Shown here one piece after another: positions 35,492 to 45,003 of a DNA stretch of 64,000 nt (position 1 is its first letter; the number at the start of each line of letters is the position of its first letter). The translations under genes were made by a program, and so were the position numbers. The notes beneath the pieces are model-generated. The model did no database searches. It had not been told where the DNA came from and saw only the letters and a list, made by a program, of their open reading frames with translations. This DNA is from Aequorivita marisscotiae. Lineage in GTDB: Bacteria > Bacteroidota > Bacteroidia > Flavobacteriales > Flavobacteriaceae. The stretch covers positions 1,736,001-1,800,000 of the forward strand of contig NZ_CP122379.1 in the NCBI RefSeq assembly GCF_029814825.1, read 5' to 3'.

Positions 35492-36004
35492 ATGGATTTA
35501 TCTAAATTTATAAGAAATATTGAGCATTTTCCCAAAGATGGAGTCCATTTTAAAGACATTACTCCCTTGCTCGCAGATAGCGCTGCCATGGCCGATGGGT
35601 TAACCCAATTAATGGCTTTGGTGGGTGATGAAAAAATTGATAAAGTAGCCGCAATAGAATCACGTGGGTTTTTCTTCGGAACACTTTTAGCCCAAAATCT
35701 AAATGCGGGTTTTGTACCCATTAGAAAACCTGGAAAACTTCCGTATAAAACTTTAAAGGAACCATATCAATTGGAGTATGGAATAGATGCCCTCGAAATT
35801 CACGAAGACGCAATTTTAAAAGGCGAACGAGTACTGCTACACGATGATGTTTTGGCTACCGGAGGCACGATGAAGGCAGCGTGCAAATTAATTGAAAGTT
35901 TAGGGGGAGAAATTGTGCAATGCAACTTTTTACTTGAATTGGAATTCCTAAACGGAATTCAAAAATTAAAAAATCGCCCCGTAAAATCGTTATTGAAATA
36001 TTAG
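35492..36004 (+). CDS. apt: Adenine phosphoribosyltransferase
   Basis: Salvages adenine to AMP with PRPP. The 170-aa product has FPKDGVHFKDITPLL at the start, AIESRGFFFG, and the PRPP loop VLLHDDVLATGGTM. ATG 35492 is chosen over a TTG three codons earlier. The stop overlaps a convergent 50-aa gene by 3 bp. Confidence 0.96.
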   Translation: MDLSKFIRNIEHFPKDGVHFKDITPLLADSAAMADGLTQLMALVGDEKIDKVAAIESRGFFFGTLLAQNLNAGFVPIRKPGKLPYKTLKEPYQLEYGIDALEIHEDAILKGERVLLHDDVLATGGTMKAACKLIESLGGEIVQCNFLLELEFLNGIQKLKNRPVKSLLKY

Positions 36005-36153
36005 TCTAGCGCATTTTTAGTAACCCATAATTTATAGCCAAAGATGGCCATTTGGAATTTGGACGCTTTTGCAAGATCTAGTCCTTGCTTGGTAAAACTA
36101 GGAAGTACTTTTTTGTTCACCTTTGCTAGAAATTTAAAAAATTGCTTTTTCAT
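36001..36153 (-). CDS. Conserved-looking 50-aa basic protein
   Basis: A minus-strand frame of 50 aa: MKKQFFKFLAKVNKKVLPSF followed by TKQGLDLAKASKFQMAIFGYKLWVTKNALD. It is basic and helix-prone, with no signal peptide. Flavobacterial genomes I have seen carry similar short proteins, sometimes labelled SsrA-binding-like, although it is far too short to be SmpB. Its stop meets the apt stop in a 3-bp overlap. Function unknown; the recall of homologues is from memory and unverified. Confidence 0.65.
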   Translation of the reverse strand: MKKQFFKFLAKVNKKVLPSFTKQGLDLAKASKFQMAIFGYKLWVTKNALD

Positions 36154-36316
36154 CTGTGATTAGTTTGGTATGAAATTAATCAATTTGAAACAATTCCTTT
36201 TAAATGTAATGTTAAATCCTTAAACAGAGCCAGTTCCCGCTGTATTGTAACGATAGTAATATATTTTATCGAGATTCTTTTTGGCATTTATTATCTTCGC
36301 CCACAAATAAATTTTG

Positions 36317-37270
36317 ATGGATTATTTATTTCTTTTTCTGGGCTTGCTTTTACTGGTTGTTGGTGGCGAATTTTTAGTGCGGTCGTCGGTGGCACTTTCA
36401 TTTAAACTCCATCTTTCAAAAATGGTTATCGGGCTTACGGTAGTTTCTTTTGCTACTTCAGCGCCCGAACTTTTGGTGAGTTTACAAGCTGCGCTCAATG
36501 GATTTTCAGATATTTCAATAGGTAATGTGTTAGGCTCAAATATTGCTAATATCGGTTTGGTTTTGGGTATTACCGCGGTAATTTCGCCATTGGCAATTGA
36601 TAAGGATTTCTATAAATTGAACTGGCCGGCAATGATGTTTGCTTCCGTTGCACTTTATTTTATTATGAAAAGCGGAAGTGTTATTAGTCACTCTGAAGGA
36701 GTGGCAATGTTGCTGATGCTTTTTGTTTATCTCTGGATTTTAATTAAGCGGGCAAAAGGGCAACGAAAAACTAATCCGGTAGATGATAGTATTGATGAGG
36801 GACTGTCTAAAACCTCTAATTTTAAAATTATTGTTTGGTTGTTAATCGGTGCGGTGTCGTTATATGCCGGAAGTGAATTTTTGGTAAATGGTGCCGTCTC
36901 TTTGGCTGAGCAATTTGGCGTTAGCGAACGGGTAATAGCGGTAACTATGATTGCTGTCGGAACTAGTATTCCGGAACTAGCTGCTTCGGTCATTGCAGCG
37001 TTAAAACGAGAAAAAGCCATTTCGCTTGGCAATTTAATTGGTTCAAATATTTTTAACATCTGTTCTGTATTGGGTATTACAGCAATTATACAGCCCATTG
37101 TGGTCAAGAGTGAAGAAGTGCTTACAAGCGATATTTTTTGGATGATAGGTTTTGCTGGTATTTTAGTTCCTTTGGCTTTTCTTCCAAAAGCATTCGAACT
37201 TGGGAGGAAAAGAGGTGTTTTTCTAGTAGCAGCCTATGCTATTTTTATAGGAATGACAATTTTAAAATAA
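36317..37270 (+). CDS. Calcium/sodium antiporter (CaCA family, YrbG-like)
   Basis: A 317-aa inner-membrane exchanger with ten predicted helices in two inverted halves. Each half carries an alpha repeat: FATSAPELLVSLQAA...GNVLGSNIANI and AVGTSIPELAASVIAA...GNLIGSNIFNI, with the ion-coordinating Glu and Asn residues intact. Expels Ca using the Na (or proton) gradient. ATG 36317 is preferred to the TTG one codon earlier. A -7-like TATCTTCG (one mismatch) is at 36292-36299. Confidence 0.93.
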   Translation: MDYLFLFLGLLLLVVGGEFLVRSSVALSFKLHLSKMVIGLTVVSFATSAPELLVSLQAALNGFSDISIGNVLGSNIANIGLVLGITAVISPLAIDKDFYKLNWPAMMFASVALYFIMKSGSVISHSEGVAMLLMLFVYLWILIKRAKGQRKTNPVDDSIDEGLSKTSNFKIIVWLLIGAVSLYAGSEFLVNGAVSLAEQFGVSERVIAVTMIAVGTSIPELAASVIAALKREKAISLGNLIGSNIFNICSVLGITAIIQPIVVKSEEVLTSDIFWMIGFAGILVPLAFLPKAFELGRKRGVFLVAAYAIFIGMTILK

Positions 37271-37376
37271 TTGATTATTCTCGCAAATTTTAAAATTTAT
37301 AGGGGGTGTTCAAAACTTTTTTGAGTTTTTGAGTAAATAAACCTTAAAAATTAAGGGGGTGTATTTGTGTTTTTTC

Positions 37377-37384
37377 TATTTTTG
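37377..37384 (+). promoter_or_regulatory. -7 promoter box for glutamine synthetase III
   Basis: TATTTTTG (perfect), 24 bp before ATG 37409. It lies downstream of the alternative upstream start at 37367, which is therefore excluded. Confidence 0.65.
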
Positions 37385-37408
37385 CCTCATAAAACTAAAA
37401 GCACCACC

Positions 37409-39595
37409 ATGTCCACTTTAAGATTTTTCGCTATTAAGGAAACCTTTAATAGGGTTCCAGTACCCGTTTCGGAAACAGAACGACGATCTGATATTTTCGG
37501 AAAAAACGTATTTAGAGAATCTGCCATGCGGCAGTATCTTACAAAAGATTCGTTTAAAAGCGTTATGGATGCCATTGAAAGTGGCTCTAAAATAGAACGC
37601 CATATTGCCGACCATATTTCTACGGGAATGAAAGAGTGGGCAATTGCAAAAGGCGCTACACATTATACGCACTGGTTTCAACCTTTAACTGGGGCCACTG
37701 CCGAAAAGCACGATGCTTTTTTTGAAACCATGGAACATGGTCAGGCTATTGAAAAGTTTGGTGGCGGGCAATTGGTTCAGCAAGAGCCAGATGCATCGAG
37801 TTTTCCCAATGGTGGGATACGAAATACTTTTGAAGCCCGTGGTTATACTGCTTGGGATCCTACTTCTCCGGCATTTATTTACGGAACTACACTATGTATT
37901 CCTACTGTTTTTGTTTCTTATACGGGCGAAGCTTTAGATTATAAAACTCCTTTGCTCCGTGCCTTGCAATCTATTGATAATGCGGCGACGGCCGTGGCAA
38001 AATATTTCGATAAAAATGTTACCAGAGTGAGTGCCACTTTAGGCTGGGAGCAAGAATACTTTTTAGTAGACAGTGCCTTGGCTGCATCGCGGCCAGATAT
38101 CTCCTTGGCTGGAAGAACCCTTTTGGGGCATTCTTCGGCAAAGGGGCAACAATTAGACGATCATTATTTCGGGTCTATTCCGGCACGGGTTTTAAACTTT
38201 ATGCGTCACTTAGAGACTGAATGCATGCTTTTGGGCATTCCCGTAAAAACGCGACATAACGAAGTTGCACCCAACCAGTTTGAATTAGCTCCTATATTTG
38301 AAGAAACCAATTTGGCAGTAGATCACAATTCATTATTAATGGATTTAATGCATAAAATTGCCGACAAGCACAATTTTAAGGTGTTATTTCACGAAAAGCC
38401 ATTTGCCAATGTAAATGGAAGCGGAAAGCACAACAACTGGTCGTTGGCAACCGATACGGGTGTAAACCTTTTAGGGCCTAGCAGCACGCCTATGAAAAAT
38501 CTTCAGTTTTTAACCTTCTTTATCAATACACTCAAAGCGGTTAACGACCACGAAGAATTACTTAGAGCGTCTATTGCGAGCGCTGGTAACGATCACCGTT
38601 TGGGAGCCAATGAAGCACCGCCGGCAATTATTTCGGCATTTATAGGATCGCAATTAACCAATGTTTTGGACGAGCTGGAAAAAGTAACCAGCGGCAAGCT
38701 ATCTCCGCAGGAAAAAACCGATTTAAAACTAAATGTAGTAGGTAAAATACCTGAAATTTTACTGGATAATACAGATCGAAATCGAACTTCGCCTTTTGCT
38801 TTCACCGGAAATAAGTTTGAGTTTAGAGCTGTGGGCTCAACGGCCAATTGCGCCAATCCTATGACGGTTTTGAACGCTATTGTTGCAAACCAACTTATAG
38901 CTTTTAAAGCTGAGGTAGATGTGCTAATTAAAGAGAAGAAGATGAAGAAAGACGATGCCATCTTCAATGTTTTAAAAGAATATATAAAAGATTCAAAAAG
39001 AATTAGATTTGAAGGCGATGGCTACGGAGAAGCTTGGGAGAAGGAAGCCGAAAAACGTGGATTGAGCAATTATAAAACGACGCCTCGCGCATTGCAAGCA
39101 AAAGTTTCTGAAAAATCGATTGCACTTTTTGAAGGACTTGGTATAATGAGTAAAGTAGAACTGGAAGCCCGTTATGAAATTGAAATGGAAGATTACGCCA
39201 TGCGAATTCAGATTGAAGGGCGAATTTTGGGAGATATTGCCAGAAATCACATTATTCCAACAGGAATTCAGTATCAGAATATTTTAATTGAAAACGTTCA
39301 AGGTTTAAAGAATATTTATGGAACCGACTTCAAAAAATTTGCCGGCGAACAAATGCAGCTTATTGAACAAATTAGCGAACATATTGCCAAAATAAACAAG
39401 GGTATTACCGAAATGATAGACGCTCGTAGAAAAGCAAACAAAATTGAAGATGTAGTTGAAAGAGCATTTGCGTATTGCGATGATGTAAAATCGTATTTTC
39501 AAGTAATTCGCTATCATTGCGATAAGCTAGAATTATTAGTAGATGACGAGCTGTGGCCACTAACCAAATATCGCGAGCTTTTATTCACTAAATAG
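37409..39595 (+). CDS. glnN: Glutamine synthetase, type III (GSIII)
   Basis: ATP-dependent amination of glutamate to glutamine. At 728 aa it has the GSIII length and N-terminal region (RFFAIKETFNRVPVPVSETERRSDIFG). Catalytic-core motifs include GWEQEYFLVD, TRHNEVAPNQFELAPI with metal-ligand Glu, NGSGKHNNWS, and NRTSPFAFTGNKFEFRAVGS. There is no class I adenylylation site. The usual start with MSTLRFFAIKE is set by the promoter box. Followed by an intrinsic terminator, so monocistronic. Nitrogen control is expected from the family but no site was identified. Confidence 0.97.
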   Translation: MSTLRFFAIKETFNRVPVPVSETERRSDIFGKNVFRESAMRQYLTKDSFKSVMDAIESGSKIERHIADHISTGMKEWAIAKGATHYTHWFQPLTGATAEKHDAFFETMEHGQAIEKFGGGQLVQQEPDASSFPNGGIRNTFEARGYTAWDPTSPAFIYGTTLCIPTVFVSYTGEALDYKTPLLRALQSIDNAATAVAKYFDKNVTRVSATLGWEQEYFLVDSALAASRPDISLAGRTLLGHSSAKGQQLDDHYFGSIPARVLNFMRHLETECMLLGIPVKTRHNEVAPNQFELAPIFEETNLAVDHNSLLMDLMHKIADKHNFKVLFHEKPFANVNGSGKHNNWSLATDTGVNLLGPSSTPMKNLQFLTFFINTLKAVNDHEELLRASIASAGNDHRLGANEAPPAIISAFIGSQLTNVLDELEKVTSGKLSPQEKTDLKLNVVGKIPEILLDNTDRNRTSPFAFTGNKFEFRAVGSTANCANPMTVLNAIVANQLIAFKAEVDVLIKEKKMKKDDAIFNVLKEYIKDSKRIRFEGDGYGEAWEKEAEKRGLSNYKTTPRALQAKVSEKSIALFEGLGIMSKVELEARYEIEMEDYAMRIQIEGRILGDIARNHIIPTGIQYQNILIENVQGLKNIYGTDFKKFAGEQMQLIEQISEHIAKINKGITEMIDARRKANKIEDVVERAFAYCDDVKSYFQVIRYHCDKLELLVDDELWPLTKYRELLFTK

Positions 39596-39625
39596 CAAAG
39601 CGTTTAAAGCAGTAGTTTAACTAAT

Positions 39626-39660
39626 AAAACCGTCTACCCTGTGTTAGGCGGTTTTTTTTA
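39626..39660 (+). terminator. Intrinsic terminator of glutamine synthetase III
   Basis: AACCGTCTA (39628-39636) pairs with TAGGCGGTT (39645-39653), with one G-U, and is followed by a T run. Confidence 0.88.
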
Positions 39661-39780
39661 GATTCTTTTAGAAAAAGGCTTTTAATCTGGCAAATTTAAT
39701 ACTGTACTTGCGGTATTTTTAGCTTCTGCACCTTCAATTTTAAACGTCTTTTAAGGGTATTATGCTGCTAATTGAAAAAA

Positions 39781-39826
39781 GGCGAAGCCACTACCTTTGT
39801 GGGCTTTTTATTAATCCGTACTTTTG
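39781..39826 (+). promoter_or_regulatory. Promoter region of purM with two -7 boxes and a hairpin
   Basis: Two perfect TAnnTTTG boxes lie 27 bp apart: TACCTTTG at 39792-39799 and TACTTTTG at 39819-39826. The second fits the ATG at 39845 (18 bp). The first lies in the loop of an AAGCCAC/GTGGGCTT hairpin followed by TTTTT, so this part may be a terminator-like element instead of a second promoter. Confidence 0.5.
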
Positions 39827-39844
39827 TGTCCTTAACCAAAAGCA

Positions 39845-41023
39845 ATGAGTAAAGAAATTTCAAAACGTTACGCGCAAAGAGGAGTGTCTGCCGGAAAAGA
39901 AGATGTGCACAATGCGATTAAAAATGTAGATAAGGGATTGTTTCCGAAAGCATTTTGCAAGATTGTCCCCGATTATTTAACCGGTGACGAAAACCACTGC
40001 CTTATTATGCATGCCGATGGGGCAGGAACAAAGTCTTCTTTAGCATACGCATATTGGAAAGAAACGGGCGATCTTTCGGTTTGGAAGGGAATTGCACAAG
40101 ACGCACTCATTATGAATATTGATGACCTGCTATGCGTTGGTGCGGTAGATAATATTATGCTTTCTTCGACTATTGGAAGAAATAAAAACTTAATTCCGGG
40201 CGAAGTTATTTCGGCGATTATTAACGGTACGGAGGAGCTAATTTCAGAAATGAAAAATTTTGGAGTTACTATTCATTCCACAGGGGGCGAAACAGCAGAT
40301 GTGGGTGATCTTGTGCGTACAATTATTGTAGATTCTACAGTTACTGCGCGTATGAAGCGAAGTAATGTTGTGGATAACGCAAACATAAAACCGGGCGATG
40401 TTATTGTAGGTTTGGCTTCTTTTGGGCAAGCTACTTATGAAAAGGAATACAACGGCGGAATGGGCAGTAACGGATTAACTTCGGCTAGGCACGATGTGTT
40501 TGAAAAATACTTAGCAACTAAATATCCCGAGACATTTGATGCCTCTGTGCCTTCAGAATTAGTTTATTCCGGTTCAAAAAAATTAGACGATGTTGTTGCC
40601 GAGAGCCCATTGAATGCCGGAAAATTGGTGCTTTCGCCTACCAGAACGTATGCTCCCATTATTAAAGAAATTCTTGCAAACTTTAGTACTACCGAAATTC
40701 ACGGAATGGTGCACTGTAGCGGTGGCGCACAGACAAAAATTCTTCATTTTGTTGATGATCTCCACATTATTAAAGACAATTTATTTGATGTTCCGCCATT
40801 GTTTAAACTTATTCAAGAAGAAAGTAAAACGGATTGGAAGGAGATGTATCAGGTTTTTAATATGGGACATAGAATGGAACTTTATGTGCCAGAGAAAATC
40901 GCAGATGCTATTATAAAAATTTCAAAATCGTTTAATGTTGAAGCACAAATTATAGGTCGCGTAGAAGGCGCAACTTCAAAAAAATTGACAATTAAATCTT
41001 CGGTAGGAGAGTTTCAATATTAA
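39845..41023 (+). CDS. purM: Phosphoribosylformylglycinamidine cyclo-ligase (AIR synthetase)
   Basis: Makes 5-aminoimidazole ribonucleotide in purine synthesis. A 392-aa protein of the longer Bacteroidota PurM form. The glycine-rich ATP site MHADGAGTKSSLAY, the NIDDLLCVGA segment and STGGETADVGDLV motif mark the PurM superfamily. Single gene with its own promoter. Very similar superfamily members (PurL, SelD, ThiL) are excluded by length and motif order. Confidence 0.92.
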   Translation: MSKEISKRYAQRGVSAGKEDVHNAIKNVDKGLFPKAFCKIVPDYLTGDENHCLIMHADGAGTKSSLAYAYWKETGDLSVWKGIAQDALIMNIDDLLCVGAVDNIMLSSTIGRNKNLIPGEVISAIINGTEELISEMKNFGVTIHSTGGETADVGDLVRTIIVDSTVTARMKRSNVVDNANIKPGDVIVGLASFGQATYEKEYNGGMGSNGLTSARHDVFEKYLATKYPETFDASVPSELVYSGSKKLDDVVAESPLNAGKLVLSPTRTYAPIIKEILANFSTTEIHGMVHCSGGAQTKILHFVDDLHIIKDNLFDVPPLFKLIQEESKTDWKEMYQVFNMGHRMELYVPEKIADAIIKISKSFNVEAQIIGRVEGATSKKLTIKSSVGEFQY

Positions 41024-41209
41024 ATCTAAAAAGAATATAGCTAAAGTTGAAGCCGTTTTCGGTTAAAGTGAAAATTTGGATTCCCCAGTTTATTTAGGTT
41101 AGCTCCTGTTTCAAATTTAGTAACGCCCAGTGACTATTTTCAAATTTCATAAATAAAATTACCTTCAAAATTGAAAGTGGTGCAATTACACCGTTTCGGT
41201 TAAAAATTG

Positions 41210-41217
41210 TAAATTTG
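41210..41217 (+). promoter_or_regulatory. -7 promoter box for prfA-pyrF
   Basis: TAAATTTG (perfect), 19 bp before the prfA ATG. Confidence 0.65.
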
Positions 41218-41236
41218 CACCCATTATAAAATCTCT

Positions 41237-42313
41237 ATGACAGACAGGCTTCAAATAATAAAACAACGTTTTGACGAGGTGAGCGACCTCATTATTCAAC
41301 CAGATATTATTAGCGACCAAAAACGCTATATTCAGTTGAACAAAGAATACAAAGATCTACGAGTTTTGATGGATAAACGATCGGAATACTTAGAACTTAC
41401 AGCTAATATTTCTGAAGCCGAAGAAATAATTGCAGATGGTACCGATGCCGAAATGGTAGAAATGGCCAAACTGCAATTAGATGAAGCTAATACCCGTTTG
41501 CCTAAACTGGACGAAGAAATAAAATTTCTTTTAGTACCAAAAGATCCGGAAGACAGCAAAAATGCGGTAATGGAAATTAGAGCCGGAACCGGCGGCGACG
41601 AAGCCAGTATCTTTGCAGGAGACCTGTTAAGAATGTATACCAAATATTGTGAAAGCAAAGGTTATAAAACCAATATTATAGACTTTAACGAAGGAACTAG
41701 TGGTGGCTTTAAGGAAGTTCAGATTGAAATAGAAGGCGAAGATGTTTATGGTACCCTAAAATTTGAAGCTGGCGTTCACCGTGTACAGCGGGTTCCGCAG
41801 ACCGAAACCCAGGGTAGGGTTCATACGAGTGCAGCCACTGTAATGGTTTTTCCCGAAGCAGAAGAATTTGATATTGAAATAAACCCAAAAGATGTGCGTG
41901 TAGATTTCTTTTGTTCCTCGGGACCGGGCGGACAATCAGTAAACACAACCTATTCTGCCGTACGATTAACCCACGTTCCAACTGGAATTGTGGCACAGTG
42001 CCAAGATCAAAAATCGCAACATAAAAATAAGGAGAAAGCGTTTAGGGTACTTCGCTCCAGATTATACGATATGGAACTGGCCAAAAAGCAAGCTGAAGAT
42101 GCATTAAAACGCGGTTCAATGGTTACCAGTGGAGACCGTAGTGCAAAAATTAGGACCTACAATTATTCACAAGGTCGTGTTACCGATCATCGAATAAACC
42201 TTACGTTGTACAACCTCGGAAATATTATGAATGGTGATATTCAAGAAATAATTGATGAGCTTCAACTGGTAAGTAATACTGAAAAATTAAAAGAAACTGG
42301 CGAAACTTTTTAA
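41237..42313 (+). CDS. prfA: Peptide chain release factor 1
   Basis: Reads UAA and UAG and releases the peptide. The 358-aa product carries the GGQ catalytic motif in [20 protein letters not shown] and the RF1-type domain arrangement with [19 protein letters not shown]. The tripeptide anticodon segment lies near [16 protein letters not shown]. Upstream of pyrF by 27 bp. Confidence 0.97.
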   Translation: MTDRLQIIKQRFDEVSDLIIQPDIISDQKRYIQLNKEYKDLRVLMDKRSEYLELTANISEAEEIIADGTDAEMVEMAKLQLDEANTRLPKLDEEIKFLLVPKDPEDSKNAVMEIRAGTGGDEASIFAGDLLRMYTKYCESKGYKTNIIDFNEGTSGGFKEVQIEIEGEDVYGTLKFEAGVHRVQRVPQTETQGRVHTSAATVMVFPEAEEFDIEINPKDVRVDFFCSSGPGGQSVNTTYSAVRLTHVPTGIVAQCQDQKSQHKNKEKAFRVLRSRLYDMELAKKQAEDALKRGSMVTSGDRSAKIRTYNYSQGRVTDHRINLTLYNLGNIMNGDIQEIIDELQLVSNTEKLKETGETF

Positions 42314-42340
42314 GGTTTTGATATTCTGAAATACAGAAAG

Positions 42341-43162
42341 ATGACTACAGATAAATTAATTTCAGAAATTAGAAAAAAGAATTCTTTTCTTTGTGTTGGG
42401 TTGGATGTAGATCTTGATAAAATTCCGAATTTTCTTTTAGAGGAAGAAGATCCCATTTTTTCGTTCAATAAAGCTATAATAGATGCCACGCACAATTACA
42501 CCGTTGCATTCAAGCCCAATACCGCGTTTTACGAAGCCTATGGAATTAAAGGCTGGAAGTCTTTAGAAAAAACCATAAACTACTTAAACCAAACGTATCC
42601 TGAAATTTTTACCATTGCCGATGCAAAACGCGGCGATATTGGCAATACATCTTCCCGTTATGCAAAAGCTTTCTTTGAAGATTTAGGTTTCGATTCGGTG
42701 ACGGTAGCGCCCTATATGGGCAGGGATTCGGTAGAGCCTTTTCTGGAATTTAACAACAAACACACCATTTTACTAGCTCTTACGTCAAATGAAGGTGCTT
42801 ATGATTTTCAGACTAAAAAAATTGAAGGCGAAACTGTTTATACTCAGGTTTTAAAAACTTCAAAAAACTGGAAAAACAGTGAAAATTTAATGTACGTTAT
42901 TGGTGCCACTAAAGCAGAATATCTTGCTGAGGTTCGCAAAATTGTTCCAAATAGTTTTTTATTGGTTCCGGGAGTAGGGGCGCAGGGAGGGAGCTTAACG
43001 GAAGTCTGTAAGTACGGAATGACCCCTGATATTAGTTTGTTAGTAAATTCTTCCCGAGGAATAATTTACGCTTCAAACCAATTAAATTTTGCAGAAGCTG
43101 CTGCCGAAGAAGCGAAAAACATCCAGCTGCAAATGAAGTCTATTTTAGATGGAATTCGTTGA
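42341..43162 (+). CDS. pyrF: Orotidine 5'-phosphate decarboxylase (group 2)
   Basis: Last step of UMP synthesis. The 273-aa barrel has the catalytic Asp-Lys-Asp motif ADAKRGDIGNTS and the phosphate-binding loop LLVPGVGAQGGSL. The length and loop match the long, group 2 enzyme. The following BtuF-like gene starts 14 bp before its stop. Confidence 0.95.
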   Translation: MTTDKLISEIRKKNSFLCVGLDVDLDKIPNFLLEEEDPIFSFNKAIIDATHNYTVAFKPNTAFYEAYGIKGWKSLEKTINYLNQTYPEIFTIADAKRGDIGNTSSRYAKAFFEDLGFDSVTVAPYMGRDSVEPFLEFNNKHTILLALTSNEGAYDFQTKKIEGETVYTQVLKTSKNWKNSENLMYVIGATKAEYLAEVRKIVPNSFLLVPGVGAQGGSLTEVCKYGMTPDISLLVNSSRGIIYASNQLNFAEAAAEEAKNIQLQMKSILDGIR

Positions 43163-43922
43163 TCAACTTAATAGAGCCATAAAACTTTCCAAAACGCCCG
43201 ATCGCATAATTTCATTGGTGCCATCCCAAACCGAATTATTGGTAGATCTCGGTTTGCGCGAACGTATTGTAGGCATTACTAAATTCTGTGTACATCCCGA
43301 AGACTTAAAGAATGAAAAAGCGATAGTCGGTGGTACAAAACAGGTAAATTTTGATAAAATTAAGTTGTTGCAGCCCAATATTATTATCTGCAATAAGGAG
43401 GAAAATACCAAAGAAATGGTTTCGGAATTGGAAAAAATTGCACCCGTTTGGATAAGCGATATTGAATCCGTTTCAGATAGTTTGGACTTTATTGCGCGGA
43501 TTGGTGAAGTGTTTAAAGTAGCTGCAATTGCGTCCGAAATTATTTCAAAAATTAATTGCGAACTAAAGAAACATCAAGAATTTGCAATCGATTTGGATAC
43601 TAAAAAGGTACTTTATCTAATTTGGAAAGGACCGTATATGGCTGCTGGACGAGGAACATTTATAGATAGCCTTTTGCATATTAATAATTTTGAAAATGTA
43701 TTCTCGCAAAACCAAGTTCGCTATCCTCAAGTGGAGCCTGCGGATTTTAGAAAGGCAGATTTAATTTTGCTTTCTACGGAACCCTATCCTTTTAAGAAAA
43801 AAGACGTGCAAGCTTTTAAAAACGAATTTGAAAAGGAAGTTAAATTGGTAGATGGAGAATATTTTAGTTGGTACGGTTCACGCTTAATACAGGCATTTAA
43901 ATATTTTAAAACGCTGCATTAA
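43149..43922 (+). CDS. Helical-backbone metal/cobalamin-binding protein (BtuF-like)
   Basis: A 257-aa protein of the class III substrate-binding fold: two lobes joined by a long helix, with RIISLVPSQTELLVDLGLRERIVGITKFC at the start and YLIWKGPYMAAGRGTFIDSLLHINNFENVF in the second lobe. Family members bind vitamin B12 or iron complexes for ABC importers. This one has neither a signal peptide nor a lipobox, so export is doubtful, and no permease or ATPase is adjacent. It overlaps pyrF by 14 bp. Confidence 0.88.
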   Translation: MEFVDQLNRAIKLSKTPDRIISLVPSQTELLVDLGLRERIVGITKFCVHPEDLKNEKAIVGGTKQVNFDKIKLLQPNIIICNKEENTKEMVSELEKIAPVWISDIESVSDSLDFIARIGEVFKVAAIASEIISKINCELKKHQEFAIDLDTKKVLYLIWKGPYMAAGRGTFIDSLLHINNFENVFSQNQVRYPQVEPADFRKADLILLSTEPYPFKKKDVQAFKNEFEKEVKLVDGEYFSWYGSRLIQAFKYFKTLH

Positions 43923-43924
43923 TT

Positions 43925-44107
43925 TTATTTGTCGGCGTGCATAATTGAAAGGTACTGTATTTCCTGTAAAAGTTTATCGGCTTGTTGATGCGCTTTTTCA
44001 CTTTTTTCAGGATTTTTTACTGACAGCTCAAAAGAACGTTTCATTAGTGATCGGTAGCGTTCTTTTAATAATTCAATTCTAGTTTTTCTTCGAAATAGAT
44101 TATACAC
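43925..44107 (-). CDS. Lacal_2735-family small protein
   Basis: A 60-aa, highly charged helical protein (MYNLFRRKTRIELLKERYRSLMKRSFEL...), matching the Lacal_2735 family restricted to Flavobacteriia as I recall it. Two amphipathic helices (8-30 and 37-55) look able to form a coiled coil. A perfect -7 box, minus-strand TATCTTTG at 44127-44134, lies 20 bp upstream. Convergent with the BtuF-like gene. Function unknown. Confidence 0.85.
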   Translation of the reverse strand: MYNLFRRKTRIELLKERYRSLMKRSFELSVKNPEKSEKAHQQADKLLQEIQYLSIMHADK

Positions 44108-44213
44108 AACGTCAAAATTTAATAAGCAAAGATAAGGCTGCTAATGATAAGTTTCTACTAATAAGAGGTTAAGGCTTTCATAAAGTATTGCTTTAAAAGG
44201 CATTAGACGGGAG

Positions 44214-44921
44214 CTAATCCTGCAATGCAAATACTTGTCTTAGTAGGGTCGTGGTTCTTGCAGCAATATTGTTGCGAATGTCTTTTTCCTCAATGCTAAT
44301 CATTTTATAAACGCCATTTAAAGCTTCGTTTGTAACGTAATCCGTAAGATCTGGGTTAACCTTTGCAACAAAGGGTACAGCATTGTAACGGTTAATAATA
44401 TTGGTCCAGATTTGATCTGCACCAACCTTTGAAAAAGAACGTTTTATTACTGGATTAAATTTTGCGTATAACGCAGTATTAGTACGCTGCTCTAAATAAT
44501 TGGTAGCTGCATTGTCAGGACCTAATAAAATATTTTTTGCATCGGTAAATGTTATTTGTTTTACGGCAGTAACAAAAATGGGGGTTGCCTCCTTTACCGC
44601 ATCTTCTGCGGCTCGGTTTAAAGCTTTTATGCCTTGGTCTGCCAAACTACCCAAACCTATATCTCTGAGTGTTTGATCAACTTTCTGTAATTCTGCAGGC
44701 AACATTATTTTCACCAATTTATTGGAATAAAAGCCGTTTTCTTTCGTGAGTTTTGAAACTTGCTTTTCAATTCCGAAATTTAAGGCTTGTCGTAAACCGC
44801 TGGCAATCATAGTAGGATCTGTGCCGGTTTGTGTTGGAAGGGTGTTAACCACTTGTTGCAATTCTGCACAAGATATTAAAGCGAAGAAGGAACAAAATAG
44901 AAATACTTTTTTAAAAACCAT
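44214..44921 (-). CDS. DUF4197 exported protein
   Basis: A 235-aa lipoprotein candidate: hydrophobic N-terminus with LISC (Cys at about 19), then a DUF4197 domain over about residues 30-235 with FGIEKQVSKLTKENGFYSNKLVKIMLP and LTDYVTNEALNGVYKMI. The family is all-helical and uncharacterised. A perfect -7 box, minus-strand TATATTTG at 44944-44951, sits 23 bp upstream, next to the terminator of the gene before it. Confidence 0.88.
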   Translation of the reverse strand: MVFKKVFLFCSFFALISCAELQQVVNTLPTQTGTDPTMIASGLRQALNFGIEKQVSKLTKENGFYSNKLVKIMLPAELQKVDQTLRDIGLGSLADQGIKALNRAAEDAVKEATPIFVTAVKQITFTDAKNILLGPDNAATNYLEQRTNTALYAKFNPVIKRSFSKVGADQIWTNIINRYNAVPFVAKVNPDLTDYVTNEALNGVYKMISIEEKDIRNNIAARTTTLLRQVFALQD

Positions 44922-44943
44922 GAGTACAGCGTTAGGTGAGTTT

Positions 44944-44951
44944 CAAATATA
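44944..44951 (-). promoter_or_regulatory. -7 promoter box for the DUF4197 gene
   Basis: The minus strand reads TATATTTG (perfect). Its edge lies 5 bp from the T9SS gene's terminator stem. Confidence 0.55.
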
Positions 44952-44977
44952 AAAAAGCCCTTCAAAATTGAAGGGCT
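44950..44977 (-). terminator. Intrinsic terminator of the T9SS cargo gene
   Basis: AGCCCTTCAA (44956-44965) and TTGAAGGGCT (44968-44977) form a perfect 10-bp stem; six T follow on the minus strand. Confidence 0.9.
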
Positions 44978-45003
44978 CTTTCTATAAAAATTTATAAAGA
45001 TTC

